From NCBI GenBank assembly GCA_035610365.1, contig CM069433.1, positions 188,302,760 to 188,366,759 of the forward strand: a stretch of DNA of 64,000 nucleotides. The letters run 5' to 3'. The notes under the pieces were generated by a model that worked only from the letters and a program-made list of their open reading frames with translations, searched no databases and was not told where the DNA came from. The translations under genes were made by a program, and so were the position numbers. The stretch is from Aquatica leii. Its lineage: Eukaryota > Arthropoda > Insecta > Coleoptera > Lampyridae. This document shows, in pieces, positions 33,812 through 45,785 of this stretch (positions are counted from its first letter, which is position 1; each line of letters begins with the position of its first letter).

Positions 33812-34418
33812 TAACACTGGTCTGCATGAAAATCGGCCCTGATACCATTCTTGACGATTCTTATGTAAAATGACCTCCTGAATCCAAAAATGAGCTCCGT
33901 TTTTATCCATCACCCACCTATTTTGGGGGGGGGGGGCATTTTTATTTAATTTTTTGCATTTTTTTTAGAACTTTAACTTATACCCGTTAAACATCCCAAA
34001 GCAGGTAATAAAATTTATACCAAAGTATATGACAAAAGTTTTGCTATAAAATGTATATAGAAACAACAATAAAATACAAATATATAAGAACAGTAAAAAA
34101 TATCAATAAACAGTTATCAAGATTCACTGCACGACGCTGGCGATCTCAATACCACATGCAGGTTTGAACAGGAATTTTCGACAGGCTTGAACTTGCATTA
34201 CTCTTCTCATTATAGTGTATTACATTGTTTGCTTAACTGCTTCGATCAGTACATCTATAGCTGTTGCAGAGTTAACTTGTCGACGTTTTAAACGTGCTGG
34301 ATTTTGTGTTCATTTTTGTTCATTTGTGTAAAACAGTAAAACTACTTTTACTCCGGATTTTTTTAAGTGACTAAGTGTGATTTGTGGTTAATGTCGGGCG
34401 TTGAATTACTGTTTAATT

Positions 34419-36107
34419 ATGCCACGCGAGTGTAAAAATCATCCCGATAGCTTCTGCTATGTCTGCGGGGAATTAGCTTTAGCTTTAAAAGCGCAACGAA
34501 AACCTGTTTCTCCGCTTGTTAAAACAGCTTATAAATTGTACTTTGATTGTCAAGTTGGCGATCAGGACAAGACTTGGGCTCTATCAGTTTGCTGTACGAC
34601 TTGTTACAGTAGTTCGACCAAATGGCTCAAAGGTACCCGTAAATCAATGCCATTTGCTGTGCCCATGGTTTGGCGTGAACCTCGCTGTCATCGAACAGAT
34701 TGTTACTTTTGAATGACTTCCACCATCGGGTTTTCGAGCAAAAGTAAGCATACAATTCAGTATCCCAATATTCCGTCATCTCTAAGACCTGTTCCTCATA
34801 ACGATACTTTGCCAATCCCAGAGCCCCCAAACACTTATACTCTAGAGCCGGAAATTGATTTAAAAGACTTTGAGACACAACCTGGGGATTCGAATGATAC
34901 GTTCAATGATGATAAAGAGTATTCCGCAGATTTAGTTTCTCGGCAACCTCACCTTCTTACTCAATCGGAATTAAATGATCTTGTCAGGGATTTGCAGTTA
35001 CTCAAGACTAAATCTCAGCTCCTAGGATCGCTACTTCAACAGTGAAATCTCTTAGAAAAGGGAGTAAAAACATCTTCTTACAGGACCAGACAAGCAACCC
35101 CGAAAAGTCTTTTCTCAGAAGATAAAGGTTTAGTGTTCTGCCCTAATGCAAATTTATTGATGACAGAGCTACAGATACCATGTGACCCAGACAAATGGAG
35201 ACTGTTTATAGACTCATCAAAAACAATCTTAAAAGTTGTCCTGTTGGCAAATGGGAATGACTTCCGATCAGTTACAGTTGCATACTCTGTTGATATGAAG
35301 GAAACGTACGAAAACATCTTCAGAATCCTTGATAAAATTAGTTATCATGATTATAAGTGGAAACTTTGCGCTGACTTAAAAGTTGTTGCTCTACTCACGG
35401 GCTTGCGATCAGGATTCACAAAATATTGCTGCTTCCTTTGTGAATGGGATAGCCGAGCCCGAGATAAACATTACATCGTACGGGACTGGCCTCTGCGAAA
35501 AAAATTTATTCCTGGTCAGAAAAATGTCGCCCACAATCCTTCGGTTCCGAAGGAAAATATTTACTTACCACCTTTACACATCAAACTTGGATTGATCAAG
35601 CAGTTTGTGAAAGCAGTGGACAAGACAGTTGGCGCATTTCAATTTTTGAAAACTAAATTTCCTCGTCTTAGCGAAGCCAAAATCAAAGAAAGCGTTTTTG
35701 TTGGTCCCCAGATTAGACAACTCTTCCAAGATTCGACGTTTATTGAACACCTAAATCGAAAAGAAAAACGAGCTTGGCTTGCATTTCAAAACGTTTGTAA
35801 GAACTTCCTGGGTAACCACAAAATTGAAGATTATGTCGCTCACGTCGAGGAACTGCTTTTAGCGTACAAGGATATAGGATGTAACATGTCTCTTAAAGTT
35901 CGCTTCCTTCACTCGCATCTGGACTTTTTCCTTGAAAATTTAGGAGCAGTCTCGGATAAACACGGGGAACGGTTCCATCAAGACATCGCTAAGCTGGAGA
36001 AGAGATTTTCAGAGAAGTGGAATGCAAGCATGTTGGCGGAGTACTGCTGTTTTTTGAAACGAGAGAGCTGTACCTCAGGGTATAAAAGAAAAGCAAGCAC
36101 CAAGTAA
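34419..36107 (+). pseudogene. CACTG-type (CMC-like) transposase, two in-frame TGA stops
   Basis: One frame of 562 codons from MPRECKNHPDSFCYVCGEL to GYKRKASTK, broken only by TGA at 34710-34712 and 35043-35045. The N-terminus is cysteine-rich (FCYVCGE, VCCTTC, CHRTDCYF), suggesting a zinc finger. The middle has WRLFIDSSKTILKVVLLANG and LCADLKVVALLTGL, plausible first and second acidic residues of an RNase H-like fold. A CCFLCEWDSRARDKHY motif follows, and HGERFHQDIAKLEKRFSEKW lies late with a candidate acidic residue. Zinc-binding insertions of this type are known in CMC and Transib transposases. The whole family is widespread in arthropods as unnamed proteins. Assignment to CMC rests on ends, TSD and motif style. 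Confidence 0.8.
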
Positions 36108-36141
36108 CGATGAATATTTTTTTATTTATTACTGTTTATAG

Positions 36142-36303
36142 TGTTAGAATAAAATTTGAATTTCGCGCTATTTTTATTTAGATAAGGTTGGTACTGTAAA
36201 TAGAGAATTAAGTTAGTTACAAACTGTAGTTACGAAATATAGAAACGAACAAAGAAAGGGGCTTGTTTTGATTTTTAACCCTTCACACGGGGTGGAGATT
36301 ACA
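36142..36303 (+). repeat. 5' LTR of gypsy-C
   Basis: 162 bp, TGTTAGAATAAA...GGAGATTACA, preceded by ATAG (36138-36141). Compared with the 3' LTR it differs at about eight positions and has 13 extra bases near 36236. The next bases, ATTATCAGAAGTGGGAT, fit a primer binding site. Confidence 0.93.
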
Positions 36304-36434
36304 ATTATCAGAAGTGGGATTATAGCCATAAATGACAGTGTAAAATCGTGTAGAAAAGTAACCTCACGTAGTACGTTGAGTAATAAAGTGCCGTTGGTGC
36401 CGTATACGCCATAAGTTCACTCCGATTGCTGACG

Positions 36435-37250
36435 ATGTCTACTACATCTAAAGTACTACAGGAATTTCCTGAAAATAATAGTCAGGCCGATGATTTATCT
36501 CTATCAGTAGAGGAACTTATTCAAGCTACGGTTCGTGCAGATATTAGCGAAACTGGTAAACAAAGTACACCAGCACGGGGTAATACATCTCTAGTGCATT
36601 CAAGTCAAACGTTTCAAAATAAAAAAATAAGTGAACTTCTTCCAGTGTTTGATGGTCAGAGCGATACTGTTAACGTTAATTCCTTTTTGGAGAGGCTTAA
36701 TGCTGTCCAGTCTGCATATGGCATAAGTAATTCGGTTATGCACCTAATTACCGTTGGGAAGCTTGCAGGGGTTGCCAAAAGCTGGTACCATTCAAAGCTA
36801 TGTCACATATCGATGAATTGAGATGCCTTAAAAATAAAATTGAAAAACTATTTCTCTGCGAAACCGCAAAAGTTGTTATTAATGAAAAAATTTGAAACGC
36901 GTCATTGGAAACCCAATAAACAATTTCAAGGCTATTTCTATGAGAAGGTTATGCCAGGTAATAGAATGGACATGCCGGAGGAAGACTTAATTGATTACAT
37001 CATAGAAGGAATCGACAATTATTCCTTACAAAATATGGCCAGGATGAAAGATTTCTCTTCATTACAGGATCTTCTCCGAGTAATGACAAACGTGACTCAA
37101 AATGAAAGGGGTAGTTATTGTTATAGTAAGAAGGTTAACATTAGTAGAACAACCAACGAAGTCACAACAGCTAAAACAAGTAATGCACCAGTAACTTCAC
37201 CACCGACTAGGAGCAACCGAGCTATGGTACGATGCTTCAACTGCAACTAA
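36435..37250 (+). pseudogene. Gypsy-C gag
   Basis: ATG at 36435. One frame with a TGA at 36819-36821 (where family members usually have tryptophan) and a TAA within the zinc knuckle at 37248-37250 (CFNCN, stop, RGHLFSQC), so both stops fall in otherwise conserved positions. Recognisable Gag core: LLPVFDGQSDTVNVNSFLER and IDYIIEGIDNYSLQNMARM. Gag would package the RNA. Protease follows in another frame. Confidence 0.82.
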
Positions 37251-37341
37251 AGGGGTCATTTGTTCTCACAATGTAGTATGCCGCGAAAACAAGGAACCAA
37301 TAAGAGTAACCAGGTCTGAAGAACCAGACAGTACAACTCAC

Positions 37342-37695
37342 TTGGTGGAATCTGCAAATTATCCGCACATGCTACAACTTCAGTTAAGTAAATTCGACTT
37401 CTTGTTAGACATAGTTGGTATATTTGACACAGGTAGTCCAGTTTCAGTAATTAAGCAGAGTCTTATAGCAATACATCTTGTTCATGCTCAGTTAGATAGT
37501 TGTAATTATCAAGGTATTAATAATAGTAAAGTTAAAATTTTAGGTAGGTTTGAGTGTAAAGGCACTGTCAAAGGTGTGGACTTCGATTTTGCATTCTTGA
37601 TTGTACCAGATGATACAATGAGTCATAACTGTTTGATCGGTCGCGACTGTATTGAGACTAATAAATTAGTTAGGGCCGGATTTCTTAAAACTTGA
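37342..37695 (+). pseudogene. Gypsy-C protease region
   Basis: Aspartic protease motif IVGIFDTGSPVSVIKQSL at about 37407, and the second fold half HNCLIGRDCIETNKL near 37625. It lies in a different frame from gag and from reverse transcriptase; frameshifts separate them. Confidence 0.8.
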
Positions 37696-37810
37696 GCGTG
37701 TTGATCCGTCATTCATGTCAGATGGAATTCTAAATATAGAATATGTAAGTCAAAACTAACAAGAACTAGATTTAAGTATAGGTGTAAATGATAATGCAGC
37801 TAAAGCACAG

Positions 37811-39142
37811 TTGCAACAATTATTTCTAGAACATTATGAACAAACTGTAAGACCTAGTATGCCAGTAACGAATTTTAAAATGAAAATTAATGTTCAGAGT
37901 AATCACAGTCACTTTTTCTTTAGGCCAAAGCGTATGTCTTACAAGGATAAAGAAAGTGTAAATGCTATTGTAAAGGATCTTGTTGAGCGAGGAATTGTGA
38001 GGAAAAGTGTCTCACCATACACCTCACCAGTAGTCCTAGTGTCGAAAAGGAATGGGAAACCACGTATGTGTGTTGATTACCGAACCTTGAATGGAATTAT
38101 ACTTCGTGACAATTATCCAATACCATCAATTCAAGATCAATTAGATAAACTTCAGCGTAAGAAACTTTTCAGCAAATTAGATTTAAAGGATGCATTCCAT
38201 CATATTTCTTTGGAAGAAGATTCGATTCTACTCACAAGCTTTGTTACTGAATTTGGTCAGTTTGAATATACGAAAATGCCTTTTGGATTAAAGAACAGTC
38301 CAGCAACGTTTGTAAGATTTGTATCTCAAGCTTTCAGAGATTTAGTTAAAGAAAATAATTTGATAATTTATATGGATGATTTGCTTATTGCTACCACGAC
38401 GATGGAAGAACATTTTGAGATGCTAAAAGGAGTGTTCGACGTTTTAGTAAATAATTTATTGTACCTCAGATTAGATAAATGTCACTTCTTAGATACAAAA
38501 GTACAATATTTGGGATACATTGTATCGGAAGAAGGAATAAGTCCTAGCAAAGACAATATTAATGCCGTTTTGAATTATCCAGTACCGCAGAATATTCGAC
38601 AGTTACAAAGTTTCTTGGGATTGGTTTCGTATTTTTGCCGTTTCGTAAAAAAATTTGCAGAGGTAGCTAAACAATTATATGACGTTCTGAAAATAAAATG
38701 CTGAATTTCAGTTTAGTGAAGAACAAAAGAGATACTTTAATCAGTTAAAAGAATGTTTATCCACAAAACCCATTCTATCATTATACTCACCGCATGCCGA
38801 AACACAACTTCATTGCGACACAAGCTTTCATGGATTTGGTGCTGTATTAATGCAAAAACAGTCTAACGGAAAATTTCATCCAATATTTTATTTCAGCCGC
38901 AGAACAAGTGCTGTAGAATATAAGTATCATAGTTTTAATTGGAGACATTAGCTATTGTGTATGCACTAGAAAGATTTCGAATCTATCTCAGTGGAATAGA
39001 TTTTAAGATAGTCACTGACTGTAAAAGCCTTAAGCAAACCCTCGAGAGAAAATCTACAAATGCCAGGATATTAAGACGGTCTTTAATTTTAAATAATTAT
39101 TCATTTCATGTGGAAAATCGAAGTGGGGACCGAATGCTTTAA
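37811..39142 (+). pseudogene. Gypsy-C reverse transcriptase and RNase H
   Basis: Reverse transcriptase reads through to 38704: SPYTSPVVLVSKRNGKPRMC, VDYRTLNGIILRDNYPIPSI, FSKLDLKDAFHHI, MPFGLKNSPATFVRF and the active site YMDDLLIA (38370). A frameshift at about 38700 precedes RNase H (LHCDTSFHGFGAVLMQKQ near 38800, ETLAIVYALERFRIYLSG at 38942, IVTDCKSL at 39008). The enzyme copies the RNA into DNA and removes the template. The polymerase core itself appears intact; the lesions lie between domains. Confidence 0.87.
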
Positions 39143-39360
39143 GCAGATGTACCGATATATACATTGTTTTTCCGAAAATTTGTCAATATTGCAAAGTTCA
39201 GATGCCGTAATAGTTAGAATAAGAAAGAAACTAGAGGTTGAAGAGGACAAGCAGTTTGAACTACGAGATGGATTAGTTTATAAAAAATACAATGACAAAC
39301 TTTTATTCTTTGTGCCTGAGAAGATGAGAAATAATATGTTAGCTCTAAGTACACGACAAA

Positions 39361-40374
39361 ATGGGACATCAAGGCGTGGAAAAGACGTCAGAAGTAATGT
39401 TAAGGAATTATTGGTTTCCACGGGCAAGATCTGTAATCAAAGAATATATAAACAATTGCATTAAATGTATAGTATACTCACCTGTCTATGTAAAACCAGA
39501 AGGGTCATTATACAGTATAAAAAAGGGAAACTTACCTTTTCACACGGTCCATCTAGATCATTACGGTCATCTTGAAAAGTCAAAATCAAACTATAAATTC
39601 ATTTTTGAAATTGTAAATGGATTCACAAAGTTTGTGAGGCTATATCCATGTAAAACTACAAATACAAAAGAAGTTTTAAAGCACTCGTCAAACTATTTCC
39701 AAGCGTATAATAAACCTGTAAGAATAATTACAGATCGAGGATCAAGTTTTACCTCGGAAGCATTCAGAAATTTCTTGGTAGAGAAGGGAATTGGGTTGAT
39801 CCTAATTTCTACAGGTACGCCCAGGGCAAATGGTCAAATCGAGTGTGTTAATCGTACACTGACGCCAATGCTTGCCAAACTGTCAAACAGCCAAGACGAT
39901 TGGGATGAAGTCATAGGAGAAGCAGAATATGCAATCAATAACACTATTAACAAATCGACAGGATTTTCACCTAGTATTTTGCTATTTGGAACAAATCAAA
40001 TAGGCAATGAGCGTGATCTGTTAGGAAAAGCAGTAGTTTTAGAAGAATCCAATCGAGATTTGAGACAGATTAGAGATATTGCAAGCTCTAACATTGAAAA
40101 GTCACAGGAATACAGTAAACAATATTTTGATGGGAAACATAAGTCACCTTCTAAATACGCAGTAGATGATTTGGTGATGATTGTCAATACCGACACCACT
40201 GCAGGAGTAAACAAAAAATTGTTACCTAAATATCGAGGTCCGTATGTTGTAAAGAAGGTATTGGAAGATGACCGATATTATATTGAAGATCTAGAGGGAT
40301 TTGAAGTAACACAGACACCCTATAAAAGAATTATTGAGTCTAGTAGAATGAAACCGTGGGTGAGGAACACTTAA
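39361..40374 (+). pseudogene. Gypsy-C integrase
   Basis: An open frame of 337 codons. It covers the zinc-binding part (MGHQGVEKTSEVMLRNYWFP, NCIKC), the DDE core (HLDHYGHLE, IITDRGSSFTSEAF, ANGQIECVNRTLTPMLAKLS) and a C-terminal region with KLLPKYRGPYVVKKVLEDD. The integrase domain looks complete, but it is cut off from RNase H by frameshifts at 39110-39360, so it could not be made as part of the polyprotein. No envelope-like frame follows; the 3' LTR starts 87 bases later. Confidence 0.87.
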
Positions 40375-40461
40375 TAGTTGCAGTTCACTCACAGATTCAT
40401 ATATGTTTTATTTTAAGATTTAAGTTATGATTGTGGGCAATCATTGTCAGGATGGTCGAAT

Positions 40462-40610
40462 TGTTAGGATAAAATTTGAAATTCGCGCTATTTTTATTTA
40501 GACAAGGTTGGTACTGTAGATAGAGAATTAAGTTAGTTACGAACTGTAGTTACGAACAAAGAAAGGGGATTGTTTTGATTTTTAACCCTTCACACGGAGT
40601 GGAGATTACA
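40462..40610 (+). repeat. 3' LTR of gypsy-C
   Basis: 149 bp, TGTTAGGATAAA...GGAGATTACA, followed by ATAG and then the resumed transposon sequence. Confidence 0.93.
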
Positions 40611-40884
40611 ATAGCTAAAATAGTTCTATTTCCCATTTAAATTAAATTCACGTCCATATATTTATTATTATGGTTATTATTATAATTATTATTATCGTTC
40701 GATAAATAAATTATAATTAATTTATCGAAAAGTGGTAAAATTAGAGATTTAAGACTCCCTCGAAAATGGTGGGTGATGGAAGAAAACGGAAGATATATTT
40801 GACTTCAAGACGTCATTTTACATAAGAATCACCCGGAATAGTGTCAGGGCTCGATAAAAAATATTTTTTTGCAGACCAGTGTAA

Positions 40885-41389
40885 TCTAACAAGATTACGA
40901 GAAACCTTTTACATAATGTGTTACGGTAAGACAACCGCAACCTGCAGTAAGTGGTAGCTCAGAGCTTCGGAGAGTGAGTCGTAGGTGTATAACTGATGAA
41001 ATTCAGCTTGATCTTCATTGTGCCAATTATAATGTAATTAAAAGAGCGCCAAAACAGGAGAAATATACACCACAGATACCCGTTTACATCTGACAAACAC
41101 TGAAGGTAAACAAATCGACTCGCACAAGTATAACAACGATTATATTTATTGCAATGGCAACATAACAAAAGAATTAAAAAAACAACAATTAGTATTATAA
41201 AGTATAAAATAACTAATCGTTCGTAGGAAACGATTCTAGTATTAGGATGTAAATTCATCAGTGACTTCTAGTGCGTAAATGACATTTATCACTTAACAAA
41301 ATTTCTATAGCACCAAAATTACACTAAAATGTTTTTAACATAACAAATGATAAATAAATAAAAATAATTATTAATTCAATATTTTGGTT
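40885..41389. other. Non-coding stretch
   Basis: No gene recognised between the DNA transposon and the 3' end of the RTE-type LINE. Confidence 0.5.
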
Positions 41390-43454
41390 GGCGTGTCTTG
41401 TTGGATCTAACTTATGGCGCAAAGACTTCTACTTCTTCTTTTCGAAATCCTAGAGGCTTGTTATACCGAGTATTGCTTTTCTTGGGAGACTGAAAACCAG
41501 CTGTCCTTTCATCGTTTTGGGGGTCTTCCTGGTGGTCGTTTGGATGCTGGTTTATAATTTCTGGCAATTTTTGCAAGCTGGTTATTATCCATTTTAGATA
41601 CGTGCTCGTTCCAAAACCTTCTGCGAGCACGTGTCCATCTTACGACATCCTCCACGCTGCACTCTTCACAGATGTTCTTGCTTCTTCTTAGATCTCTAAT
41701 CGTGTTTCCCGAAATCAGGCGGAGTACCTTCATTTTAGAGGTGCGAGCCATTCTTTTAGTTTCAACAGTATCGGATATTATTTCTGTTGCGTAAGTCTTA
41801 ACTGGCCTAACACATGTTTTGTAAATCCTTACTTTGGCTTCTGCTGAAATGTGTTTGTTTTTCCATATAGTTGTTCTTAAGGCTCCAGCTATCCTCGCTG
41901 ATTTGTTAATTTGGTGCCTCACACTAATCTTGAGGTCTCCGTACGGTGCTATGGTGGATCCTAGATAGTTGAACTCAGAGACTTGTTCAATTACTTTGCC
42001 ATTCAGTTCCAGTTTACATCTGTGCGGATCACTCGCAATCACCATGCATTTTGTTTTTGTAGTAGAAATTTTTATGTTTAATTTTTCAGCTTCAATCTTG
42101 AACGCTTGTAATAACCACTATAGTCCGTCTTCAGTGTCTGCGAATAGTGTCGCGTCGTCAGAATAGCATACGATCTTGATATGGTGTCTTCCCAACTTGT
42201 AGTCGTGGTTTACGTTGCAAACTTGTTCAATAATTCTATCCATTATTAAGCTGAATAATAGAGGGCTGAGACTGTCTCCTTGCCGAACACTCATGCTTAG
42301 CTCAATTTTTTCAGTTGTCAGAGATTTTGTTTTAACTATAGTTGTGTTATTAGTATTGAGCTGCCTTATCGTCTCGATAATGTTTGGGTGCATTCCTTTA
42401 CTCTTTAATTCGTTCACAATATCCGTCAAGCGTACCCTATCGAAAGCTTTAGTTAGATCTAAAAAGCACATGAATGCTGCCTTGTCAAAATCTATTGCTT
42501 TTTCTGCGACCTGCCGAACAATGAATATTGCGTCAACAGTCGAACGATTTTTTCGAAAACCTTGTTGCTCTTCATTTATTCATATGTGGTTGAGAATGCG
42601 TTGTTGCAAAATACGAGTAAATAATTTTATGGATGTATCCAGTAAAGATATTCCTCTGTAGTTAGATGGTTCTGAGGATTTTTCTTTTTTAAGCAATGGT
42701 ATAGTTATGCTGTCTTTCCATCTTTCTGGTGTTATCGCCTCTTCTAAAATTTTGTTATACAGATTAATGAGCTGTTTAGTTAACTCTATTCCCCCGCATT
42801 TCAACAGTTCATTCGGGATATTATCTGGGTCTGGAGATTTTCTATTTTTAACCTATGTTACTTGTAGTATTACTTCTTCTTCGGATATTTTTTCCAGGCT
42901 TTCTATGTCCCTGGCAACCTCTCTTTGTAAACTTCTTTGTCGATCCGTTGGTTCGATTTCATCTTGGTTTCCTGAGTACATGCCTTGGAAATAGTTGGTC
43001 CATTCGACTGCCGATATGTTATTTAGTTGTACTGTTTCGTTGACTTCTCTTTTTACTGCTCTAAGCATTTTCCAAATGCGCTTTTGGGTTTCTTATGTGT
43101 CACTTTCCATTTCCTTACTAAAGTTTTTCCAATATTCTCTTTTTATTTCTCTTATTCACTTTATTTCTTATATTTATGTAGTTAATGCAGTTTCTTGGAT
43201 TCTTGTTGGATATGTATGTCAAGTGAGCATTTTTTTTTCTTGCACTAGTATTTTTACTTCTGGTTTAAACCATGGTTTTTTGTTCGTATGTTTTATATTC
43301 GTATTGACAGTTTTTGTTCCTAACGCCTCAGCTGCTGCTTTCGTTATATTGTTAATAGGATTTCCCACGCATTGTTTACAGTGTGATGTTGGAGGATAAG
43401 TGCCTTGTCTATCTTATGAGCCAGTCGCAGCCTGTAGAGATATTGATTACTTTC
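41390..43454 (-). pseudogene. RTE-type LINE, reverse transcriptase half
   Basis: Read on the minus strand: a linker with NTNIKHTNKKPWFKPEVK near 43280, SVEDVVR-type C-terminus near 41640, and between them the reverse transcriptase. Motifs are WKDSITIPLLKKEKSSEPSN then YRGISLLDTSIKLF, QQGFRKNRSTVDAIF (42562-42520), FLDLTKAFDRV (42465), MSVRQGDSLSPLLF and the active site as CYSDDATLFAD (usually YADD). It continues EFNYLGSTIAPYGD and ends KRPPGRPPKR, stop. Stops at about 42117 and 42577 and a frameshift near 42840 disable it. The half-gene continues at 53583-52602; a young gypsy element lies between. Confidence 0.88.
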
Positions 43455-43458
43455 AGAT
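43455..43458 (+). repeat. Target site duplication of gypsy-B, left
   Basis: AGAT here and at 52598-52601 flank the gypsy-B LTRs, as expected of a 4-bp gypsy duplication. Confidence 0.88.
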
Positions 43459-45389
43459 TGTCACCGTCCCGGTGGTTTTTGGGGGCTGAGAATTTTTATC
43501 CATATTTTTTTTTTATTATTATGTTGTAATTACGGGTGTGTTTAGCATTTCCATCGTTCATTAAACTTCTTTGTATTTTCGAATTGCGTATTTCTTAATA
43601 ACATTTTAAAAGTTTCCATTGTATTTATTGACATTCATTTAAAATTATTTATTATCTGGTAATTGAATATCTTTTGGCGACGGATGTCTGTGTACGTGCC
43701 TTAAACCCATTAAATTTTTTGAAACTTGAGATTTGGTTCATGTTAAAAATTATTTTACTTAGAATTATTCTTTGTTCAGATGTCTCTTTGTATATTTTAA
43801 GTTTAGATTAGAGTAAGATTTATGTTTCTGAACGCGTTTATTACTCTGTTCCCATGGATTTGCTGAGCTATCATTCTTGTTATATTTCATAATCAGAAGC
43901 AAGTGCTGATTTAGCTGTTGCGTGGGAAGATTCGGATAAGAATTGTCACGTACCTAAATTATGTTAAGTTCTTTGTCTTAAAGTATGATGTAATTAATGT
44001 AAGGTTTTGATTGGAGATTTTGTTTTTGAGAAGGGGCTATTTAAGCTTCATTCTTTCCAGAGGAAAGTTAAGTTCCTTTTGGCCCTCGAAAAAGGTCAAT
44101 TAATATAATTTCGAATCCAATCAGAAATTTTGTATAATTGAAATTTGTAAAACAAACAGTTGATTTAAGTTCGGTTCAAGAAGTCAAGTGTTTTATGCGG
44201 GTAATTAACACCGAGTTTTCGGCGACGCATCATAAATACAGGGGATGAACATTACGTTACTGAAACATTCTAATTTAAGTGGCAAATTAGAACCGCACTT
44301 GTGTGTGTTTAATTAAATAAAGGTGAACTACGAAAATTGGTTAAAATCAAACGATTGAGGCAAGAATAAGACCTTGAGGTGAAAAGTTCGGTAAACGAAG
44401 AATGTTAAAGTGTGGGTAATTGAACGAACAAGCGGAACATCTAAAGAATTGACGATTGTAATAATTAGTTCCGGGAAAGTTGCCGGTTGTTCTCCCAATT
44501 GAGAAAATAGTCGCTACTGCGGACTTTATAAAGTTTTCCCGGCTAATGGTACTGTATCGACGCGTTTTACCGATGCTGAACGCGTGTAACGTCTTTGACG
44601 GAGTTAAGTGAATCGATTCTGACAATAAAGTGTTGAGTTTTTGTTGTAAACTAAGGATTAGTAGCTGTCAAACTGCAGGCATACCTGTAAGTACCTTTAA
44701 CAACTTATCACCTTCTACAACTGAAGAACTCGCCTCCAATTCGATCGTTAGAGGAACATCACGGACACCAGTTATTTTCGACGCGTACTTCTATTTGATT
44801 TTGTTTTTGGTTGATTTAAATTGTTGGTTAAAGTCAAGACGGGCGAATCGATCAGAATAGAGTCTTAGAATTCAATTATGTCTTGATTATCAAACTTTAG
44901 ACCCCTCTGACTCGGTTCGCAGTCTTGATTTATTATTTCGTTTGATGTTTTGTTGTATGCATGCTTTAGTTGTGAATTAAGTTAAGGTAGTTCTCGAGTA
45001 GCGGCATTTATCGTTTGCGGCGAGTCGTACGTATGACCAAGCGCTCTGCGGCTGATTCCCTGTGCGAATTTTAAATTAAAGATTGATTTGAATGATTTTA
45101 TTAACCATTTTACTTGCTTTAAATTTTAATATACGAATTATTATCTCATATTTGACTTTCTCTGAATCGCCTGTTTTCATATACGGAGTGTTCGAATTTC
45201 CGGTTTTGACGAACATTTCACAGTGACTAAAAATTCGGTGGCGCCCTTAACAACTCTTCCTGATTTAAGTAAACTCGGCAAAAGGTAAGTGAGAGACAAA
45301 TAATTCGACCCGCCCCTTCTCGACTAAGTTAGCTGGCAAACCACCATCCCATTGTTACCTTCTCTAAACCATCGTTTTAGAGTGTAACA
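43459..45389 (+). repeat. 5' LTR of gypsy-B (1931 bp)
   Basis: Starts TGTCACCGTCCCGG and ends AGAGTGTAACA. It matches the 3' LTR with only a few substitutions and some single-base run-length differences. An AATAAA occurs at 44316. Its 1.9-kb length is large for insect gypsy elements. Confidence 0.95.
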
Positions 45390-45410
45390 GATTGGCGCGG
45401 CCAACGTGGA
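45390..45410 (+). promoter_or_regulatory. Likely primer binding site of gypsy-B
   Basis: GATTGGCGCGGCCAACGTGG follows the 5' LTR directly, the expected position of a tRNA primer site. The tRNA was not identified. Confidence 0.6.
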
Positions 45411-45785
45411 GCCCAATTGTCTCTCACTGTGTTAAGAAAATACCTAATTTTGACGTTTCATAAATTTGTTTTTACCTATTAGTCGATTATTTGTTAGATT
45501 GAATTCTGTTCAGCGTTTTAGGTGTGTTAAGAAAAATTGTGTTCGATTTGTTGTCTTTAGATCAATTGTTGTTTCCGAGTGGAAGTCGATATTTCTTTCC
45601 ACAAGCTTATTTGATGTTTATTTATGTATTGTTATCGGCGAGTCATTGACCGGATCACAAAGGTCAGTTTTTATTAGTTGGCGCGTGCTAATTGAGATAT
45701 TCTTTTACATCGGGAATCCGATTGAGTCAACACTTTTCTTTTACACTTTAATTTATAAAGGTTCGTTCACGTTTAATTATCTACA

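Larger units (their letters stand above)
36142..40610 (+). mobile_element. Ty3/gypsy retrotransposon (gypsy-C) nested in the DNA transposon
   Basis: Two LTRs and all gypsy domains on the plus strand, flanked by ATAG on each side (36138-36141, 40611-40614). The uninterrupted target (GTTTATAGCTAAAATAG) is preserved in the deletion copy near 32305, which proves the insertion. LTR divergence of about 5 percent by eye suggests middle age. Confidence 0.95.
33815..40881 (+). mobile_element. CACTG-ended DNA transposon, longer copy with a nested gypsy element
   Basis: Same 12-bp inverted ends as the copy at 31289, again flanked by TAA (33812-33814 and 40882-40884). Without the nested gypsy element (36142-40610 plus its 4-bp duplication) it is about 2.6 kb with one transposase gene. 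A run of G near 33925 differs in length from the other copy. Confidence 0.9.

Noticed and set aside
44347-44625. 92-codon minus-strand frame, repeated at 51554-51832
   Set aside because: It occurs twice only because it lies inside both LTRs of gypsy-B; it has no recognisable domain and no start context.
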